This document shows positions 7,958-9,517 of a stretch of 9,517 nucleotides of DNA, in pieces. Each line of letters opens with the position of its first letter. Position 1 is the stretch's first letter. Position numbers and translations under genes: made by a program. Origin of the DNA: Caldisericota bacterium (lineage in GTDB: Bacteria > Caldisericota > Caldisericia > Cryosericales > Cryosericaceae); contig JAPLGI010000016.1 of NCBI GenBank assembly GCA_026390245.1, positions 1 through 9,517 of the forward strand, read 5' to 3'. Under the pieces are notes generated by a model, which saw only the letters and a program-made list of their open reading frames with translations, did not search any database and was not told where the DNA came from.

Positions 7958-7989
7958 CCATCGTTTTTCGCTCGCATCCTTTTCATTGC

Positions 7990-8018
7990 AGTATAGGAAT
8001 CCGGGGAGAAAAGTCACA
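7990..8018 (-). promoter_or_regulatory. Possible sigma70-type promoter for the glucan operon, distal
   Basis: On the minus strand a good -10 box TATACT (7995-7990) is preceded at 17 bases by TGTGAC (8018-8013), a partial -35 match. Transcription would start near 7983 and give a leader of about 75 bases before the first GH57 gene, a more usual length than the proximal candidate. Support is only the box match and location in the one real gap. Confidence 0.3.
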
Positions 8019-8068
8019 TGTTGCACGGGGTTCTCAAGGCTGGGGCGTCGGCCGTGCCCATGTGAAGG

Positions 8069-9367
8069 TCAGGCCAGGTACTGCTGGATCATCTTGGTAG
8101 TCACGCCGTGGTGCTTGACGATGTCAGCATAGAACCATCCACTGGTACGCACGGTTCTCTCGAGCGTCGCGTAGTCTACTGCCACGATGCCAAATTTCGC
8201 ACGGAGTCCCTCGATCCACTCGAAGTTGTCCATGAGGGACCAATGATAGTAGCGCTCAACGTCGATGCCGTCTTCGATAAGCCGGCTTACCTGGAGAAGG
8301 TGGTCGTAGATGTACCTGGTCCGGAAGGCATCTTTTGCATCGGCAGTGCCATTTTCGGTAATGAAGATGGGGGTCTGATAGCGATCCCAGTACTTCTTGC
8401 AGACCCGATATAGTCCCTCTGGGTACAGCTCCCACCCGAGGTCGCTCTTCGGGCTTCCTTCTCGCGCTTTGAGCTCGCCCAGCGGGCTCGTCAATTTGCC
8501 AGAGCAATCGACAATGTCTCGTGTGTAGTAGTTGATGCCCAGAAAGTCAGAGTACCGACCTTCACCGAGAGGGTATCCCGTGCCGAGGGGCGAGAGCAGT
8601 CTTCCTTCGCACATCCCCGTGACAAAGAGTTCCTGAAACAGCCGATCGTACATGCCTGCGGCCCATCGCTCACGACGGTCGCCATGTTTGGGGTCAAACA
8701 GCCTGAGGTGATGTGCGACGCCGACCAGCGTATCGTTGTAGCCATTGGAGTCACGCACCTCATGGATCTTTCGATAGGACTTGACGTGCGCCATGATCAT
8801 ATTGCGAGCCCCACGGAAGTATTTCGTGATACTGATGTCGCTTGGCGGCCATCCGCCCGTGACGTATCCCGCCGCAAGGTAGACGTTTGGTTCATTGATG
8901 GTGCACCAGTCGCTCACGAGATCGCCGAGGCTTTCGACGACGTAGGCCGTGTATCCCTCAAAGAGGTCGACGGCGTCCGGGTTGACCCAGGCACCTGCGT
9001 CCTCTAGCCACAGCGGGTTTGAGAAGTGGTGCAGCGTTACAAGAGGCTTGATGCCGGCGTCTAAAAGCTGTTGCAGTTCATGACGATAGTGATCGATGGC
9101 GGCTTTGTCGAATTGGCCATGTGCCGGCTCGATGCGGCTCCACTCCAGACTCATGCGATAGGTCTGCTGATGAAGCTGTTTCATGATTTCAACGTCTTCA
9201 GCCACTCTGTTCCAGTGATCGTCAGCCACGATGCAGCTGCTGCCATCCTTGACGTGCCCGGTCTGGACCCAGCGAAACCAGCTGTTGTTGCGATCGCCGC
9301 CTTCGATCTGCAGCGAAGCTGTCGCAGTTCCCAGCAGGAAATTGTCTGGCAATGCAAATGATTCCAT
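8069..9367 (-). CDS. GH1 beta-glycosidase (beta-glucosidase/beta-galactosidase type)
   Basis: Retaining GH1 enzyme that releases glucose or galactose from beta-linked sugars. It has 432 residues, slightly short but complete for the family. Motifs in order are NFLLGTATASLQIEGG (9-24), the TLHHFSNPLWL segment (111-121), CTINEPNVY (155-163) with predicted acid/base Glu159, FLGINYYT (275-282), FITENGTAD (335-343) with predicted nucleophile Glu338, and the YHWSLMDNFEWIEGL stretch (374-388) near the C-terminus. The Glu-Trp in NFEW fits unphosphorylated substrates rather than 6-phospho-sugars. No signal peptide is seen, so it is probably cytoplasmic. Of two close ATG codons (9373 and 9367), the second has AGGAGG (9380-9375) at seven bases; the first is only one base from it. 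It is separated from the alpha-glucan operon by 163 bases and has a different linkage specificity, so it may be a neighbour rather than a member. Confidence 0.94.
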   Translation of the reverse strand: MESFALPDNFLLGTATASLQIEGGDRNNSWFRWVQTGHVKDGSSCIVADDHWNRVAEDVEIMKQLHQQTYRMSLEWSRIEPAHGQFDKAAIDHYRHELQQLLDAGIKPLVTLHHFSNPLWLEDAGAWVNPDAVDLFEGYTAYVVESLGDLVSDWCTINEPNVYLAAGYVTGGWPPSDISITKYFRGARNMIMAHVKSYRKIHEVRDSNGYNDTLVGVAHHLRLFDPKHGDRRERWAAGMYDRLFQELFVTGMCEGRLLSPLGTGYPLGEGRYSDFLGINYYTRDIVDCSGKLTSPLGELKAREGSPKSDLGWELYPEGLYRVCKKYWDRYQTPIFITENGTADAKDAFRTRYIYDHLLQVSRLIEDGIDVERYYHWSLMDNFEWIEGLRAKFGIVAVDYATLERTVRTSGWFYADIVKHHGVTTKMIQQYLA

Positions 9368-9403
9368 GGTCATGCCTCCTGGTCTCGTGCTGCACCTGTC
9401 AGT

Positions 9404-9429
9404 AGTATGCCTCAATCAATCGGGCGCGC
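9404..9429 (-). promoter_or_regulatory. Weak promoter-like boxes upstream of the GH1 gene
   Basis: On the minus strand a CATACT hexamer (9409-9404) lies near the end of the upstream coding region, with a loose TTGCGC match about 16 bases before it. It could drive the GH1 gene, whose start is at 9367. The match is poor, and read-through from the upstream gene, which stops only 44 bases before the GH1 start, is at least as likely. Confidence 0.15.
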
Positions 9430-9517
9430 AACTGGTACCACGTGCACTCTCAGGACTGTGTGAGCGCCTTCCTGCTCAGGGCTGACGACTACGCCATTCA
9501 CGGTCCATTGATGCGAT
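9412..9517 (-). CDS. C-terminal end of an unidentified protein
   Basis: One minus-strand frame stays open from the window edge for 34 codons and ends at TGA (9414-9412). The tail reads SHQWTVNGVVV, then a short acidic stretch and a valine-rich VLRVHVVPVARPID end. Alternating hydrophobic residues suggest a beta strand at the end of a beta-rich domain. One other minus frame is closed by a stop near the window edge (TGA in the CGTGAATGG region) and another at the CCCTGAGCAG position, so this is the only long open frame in the gene direction here. No family can be recognised from so little. The stop lies 44 bases before the GH1 start, which would fit co-transcription. It could also be a chance open frame. 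Confidence 0.5.
   Translation of the reverse strand, partial: SHQWTVNGVVVSPEQEGAHTVLRVHVVPVARPID

Larger units (their letters stand above)
7906..8068 (-). other. Intergenic gap upstream of the GH57-galT-glgA operon
   Basis: This 163-base stretch is the only real gap between genes in the window. It contains two possible promoters, listed separately, and the ribosome binding site of the first GH57 gene. Just after the GH1 stop there is an imperfect GC-rich inverted repeat (8041-8060, TGGGGC pairing with GCCCA around CGGCCG) without a clear U-tract, so I do not call it an intrinsic terminator. I see no convincing small gene, tRNA or riboswitch in it. Confidence 0.6.

Noticed and set aside
8041..8060. 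Inverted repeat after the GH1 gene as an intrinsic terminator
   Set aside because: The stem is imperfect and no run of T follows on the minus strand, so there is not enough for a terminator call.
7713..8132. Plus-strand open frame crossing the 163-base intergenic gap
   Set aside because: Begins inside the first GH57 gene and ends inside the GH1 gene on the opposite strand; arginine- and serine-rich low-information protein with no motif.
9368..9415. Upstream starts of the GH1 protein (TTG at 9415, ATG at 9373)
   Set aside because: The TTG would add unrelated residues and overlap the upstream stop; the ATG at 9373 is one base from AGGAGG, while the ATG at 9367 has normal seven-base spacing.
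1..9517. Mobile elements, CRISPR arrays, tRNA genes or a defence system
   Set aside because: No transposase, integrase, direct repeat array, tRNA-like arm pattern or toxin/nuclease motif was seen; all of the coding space that can be identified is carbohydrate metabolism.

Overview
The window reads as a bacterial chromosome segment of moderate GC content (roughly mid-to-high fifties percent by eye). Bacterial features are canonical GGAGG-type Shine-Dalgarno sites, GTG as well as ATG starts, and a GlgA-type glycogen synthase. The phylum cannot be named. The density of GH57 enzymes is typical of thermophiles and of several deep-branching, anaerobic or nitrospira-like bacteria, but that is only suggestive. 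All genes lie on the minus strand, so transcription runs from right to left, and almost no DNA is non-coding.

Layout in the direction of transcription: (1) 9517-9412, the C-terminal tail of an unidentified protein; (2) 9367-8069, a GH1 beta-glycosidase; (3) 8068-7906, a 163-base gap with two possible promoters, the only real intergenic space; (4) 7905-5917, a GH57 amylase/amylopullulanase-like enzyme of 662 residues; (5) 5915-4029, a GH57 alpha-amylase/4-alpha-glucanotransferase whose best start codon is ATC; (6) 4027-2498, a GH57 (DUF1957-type) 1,4-alpha-glucan branching enzyme; (7) 2498-1494, a GalT-family nucleotidyltransferase; (8) 1497-79, glycogen synthase GlgA; (9) 82-1, the N-terminus of a sugar-1-phosphate nucleotidyltransferase that runs off the window.

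Genes 4 to 9 form one tightly packed operon. Every junction is a 1-base gap or a 1- to 4-base overlap, and each ribosome binding site lies inside the last codons of the gene before it. Together the products cover the making and remodelling of an alpha-1,4/1,6-glucan: sugar nucleotide supply (GalT family, nucleotidyltransferase), chain elongation (GlgA), branching (GH57 branching enzyme), and chain disproportionation or hydrolysis (the other two GH57 enzymes). All glucan-modifying steps seen here use GH57 rather than the usual GH13 enzymes. No GlgC, GH13 GlgB/GlgX or GT35 phosphorylase is in the window.

The points most worth a second look are the apparent AUC start of the second GH57 gene, the GalT-family protein with one zinc cysteine replaced by Glu that is coupled directly to glgA, and the three-enzyme GH57 cassette. 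I did not find a clearly new defence, mobile or RNA system.
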